Source: Mya arenaria
Lineage: Eukaryota > Mollusca > Bivalvia > Myida > Myidae
DNA length: 64,000 nucleotides
Direction: 5' to 3'
NCBI RefSeq assembly: GCF_026914265.1
Contig: NC_069135.1
Coordinates: forward strand, 16,236,406-16,300,405
The notes beneath the pieces were generated by a model that had not been told where the DNA came from, searched no databases, and saw only the letters and a list, made by a program, of their open reading frames with translations. Below are positions 62,091 through 64,000 of the stretch, in pieces (position 1 is the stretch's first letter; the number at the start of each line of letters is the position of its first letter). The position numbers and the translations under genes were made by a program.

Positions 62091-64000
62091 ACTTATTCAG
62101 CTTGGCCAGGCTTTAAAAATGTAGAATATTTCTAAAGATAGATAGCAGACAACTTTTGTAAACGCAAAATTTAAGAGCTGCATTTAAGCATGTCCTTAGC
62201 CATTTGCACAAAACACACAACACAGCATAGTGCCCTTTAGGCCACTACTTTTATATAAATTGGTTTACAAAACTGGCGGGTCTAATTTTCTGAAAAGTAC
62301 AAAAAAATAAAAAATGAATTTCACTATTTTTTTCAACATTATTTTCCCGACCGTATTGATTTTGGTGCGAAACGAAAGAAAAACGCACAGATAAGAGTAC
62401 GAATGCAGTAGATCTCGACTGGTTTGTTGTTCCGTGGCCGTATTTGCGTAGTGATAGCATGTGAGCCATTCAACTGTTATGGCAGCGCCGATGGCAATGG
62501 CGGAATTGACGATAGCAGTCATTCTTTGTATGAAAAAATTAATTAAAATATGCAGGAGTTGTTAAAATAACAATAGCAATAAACATTGGCAAATTTAACA
62601 GCCGACACAAACAATAACTGTCACGTGATTGTTGTTATTCCCCGCCAATTTAGGTCATGAAAATATTGTTGTTTATAGATAAAAAATAAAATTGTCAGCG
62701 GCTGCCATCGAATTAGTAGACACAAATATCTGTAAATTATTTGTGAGAAAAACATTTTATAACATTTTTTGGTTAAATATCAAATAACAGTGCACTAAGT
62801 GTGAGTGGTGAAATTGAAAGTAAAATTGTTGACACCGGTGACCTAGTTCACAAGTTCGGTCGATGGTGTTTATGGATTTGAAATCACAAAATGGTTTGGA
62901 AATACTTGTTATTGAGTCAATGTAAAGCTTGTGTTTATTCTAGATTACATGTTTATTCATGTTTGGGTTAATAGTAGAGTAAAAACAATGAAAGAGTTGA
63001 ACACATGTCTCAATGACATTTTAATACTAATGTCATGAGTTGTGTGCAAAACATTTAGATAAAATAACACGGAAAACTATTTTGAATAAGTCCATTTCAA
63101 TTTTTAATGAACTTGATATTTCACTATAAATGAGATTTGTTGTTGTAACCAAGGAATACTCTTTAAAATGAAAAATAAACAAGCATGAAGTATGGATGCC
63201 CTGTGAACTCGTGTATACACAAAATGGCGGAGTTGGAAGAAGATAAAATATCTGATACATAATTATGGATTTCACTGTTACTATCATTGGTACATAAAGT
63301 TAAGTCACATGCTAGATTTCTTATTTTGTTATGTGATTTTAATGTACTGATGTGGTAATTTGCTGCAAGATTTGAATTTGAAATGGATTTGGTGAACATC
63401 CCATGGTAAATATCCCGGTCCGAAAATATCAGAACTTAGCATGGATCGAGTTACACACAACTAGGACCCACCATGGTAAAGGTTATTAAAACTCAAATCT
63501 AGGTCTAGTTTGGTTTTTAGTTTTTCAGGAATTGCTTTCACAAAGTTAAAGCTCAAATGGCTTCATAAAATGTTACTTCCTTATTTACAAAATTGGTAAT
63601 TATTTCACTTTATTGGCATTTTCCAATATTGAAATAACTGAAACAATGTTTAGAAAATAGTATGTATTGTTTTAATGCAGTGCAATTTTTTGTATTTTAA
63701 TGCGTAAAATTGCATTCTCTTTTTTCTCAATTTAATATTGTTCAGTTTAGTGTTCTGCATTCACTTTTGCTTTAACATACCCTTGAAGCTTAACAATTTA
63801 TGTCTTGCTGAGTGATATTCAATGTATCTTTGATAAAAAGTGTAGTTTATACATGTAAACATGTTTTATAGTCAATTTCATTGATGTTTTATATGCACAG
63901 TATGTAAGATTTAAACTGTGTGTTTAATTAGAACTTTGAAACTGAGTGTATTAAAACATGCATTAATAGCAGTTTAAAAATTTAAAATGTCATGTAAATG
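62091..64000. other. Noncoding sequence, probably MGLL intron
   Basis: No MGLL exon was found here, so by inference this is intron. A CpG-richer patch near 62.46-62.66 kb carries overlapping ATGs on both strands (plus MAAPMAMAELTIAV, minus MTAIVNSAIAIGAA) and could be a promoter or alternative first exon, but no homology or clear donor supports it. Confidence 0.35.

Noticed and set aside
62251-62522. Two overlapping minus-strand frames (MTAIVNSAIAIGAA, MAHMLSLRKYGHG) as the missing MGLL start
   Set aside because: They contain no MGLL sequence; residues expected before [10 protein letters not shown] (including the GHSMGG block) are absent, so the true upstream exons lie outside the window.

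Overview
The window looks like nuclear DNA of a bivalve mollusc. The basis is spliced metazoan genes with GT-AG introns, low GC, scattered ACATGTACATGT motifs, and interspersed repeats of kinds I recognise from bivalve genomes (the CTCTTGTT-ended repeats and the GACCTTGACCTTTGA-rich repeats). The exact species cannot be told. No virus-like or LTR element was seen.

Layout. 1-17 kb: no convincing intact gene; two copies of a DINE/Helentron-like repeat, SINE remnants, minisatellites, a decayed cysteine-rich gene tail (7.3 kb), a TA-flanked pogo-like MITE (7.7-8.5 kb), a TATCC satellite split by a hAT-like element (10.0-12.7 kb) and a PIF/Harbinger-like MITE (15.4-16.6 kb). 17.25-20.46 kb (+): a complete three-exon purple acid phosphatase (ACP7 type) with a signal peptide and C-terminal membrane anchor. 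25.5-33.9 kb (-): a complete eight-exon class II glycerate kinase (GLYCTK), convergent with the phosphatase, whose introns hold decayed copies of one of its own exons and several repeats. 34.9-41.0 kb: a nested mobile-element block: a foldback-like element with long inverted arms of ~180-bp tandem units, a 5'-truncated LINE inside it, and a 488-bp inverted-repeat element in its left flank. 43.6-49.9 kb (+): two exons of a Ly6/quiver-type GPI-anchored protein separated by a ~5.2-kb array of a 27-bp satellite. 52.6-54.1 kb (+): a four-exon, four-transmembrane orphan protein. 58.4-61.8 kb (-): the last four exons of monoglyceride lipase (MGLL), whose 5' part lies beyond the right edge; a G-rich minisatellite lies downstream of it.

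The genes do not form a pathway cluster; they are ordinary, separately transcribed animal genes. What stands out is the repeat biology (nested insertions, foldback arms, codon-multiple satellite, shared 3' ends of two repeat families) and a few gene-level oddities: GDHE in place of GNHE in the phosphatase, a 145-residue N-terminal extension and fossil exon copies in the glycerate kinase.
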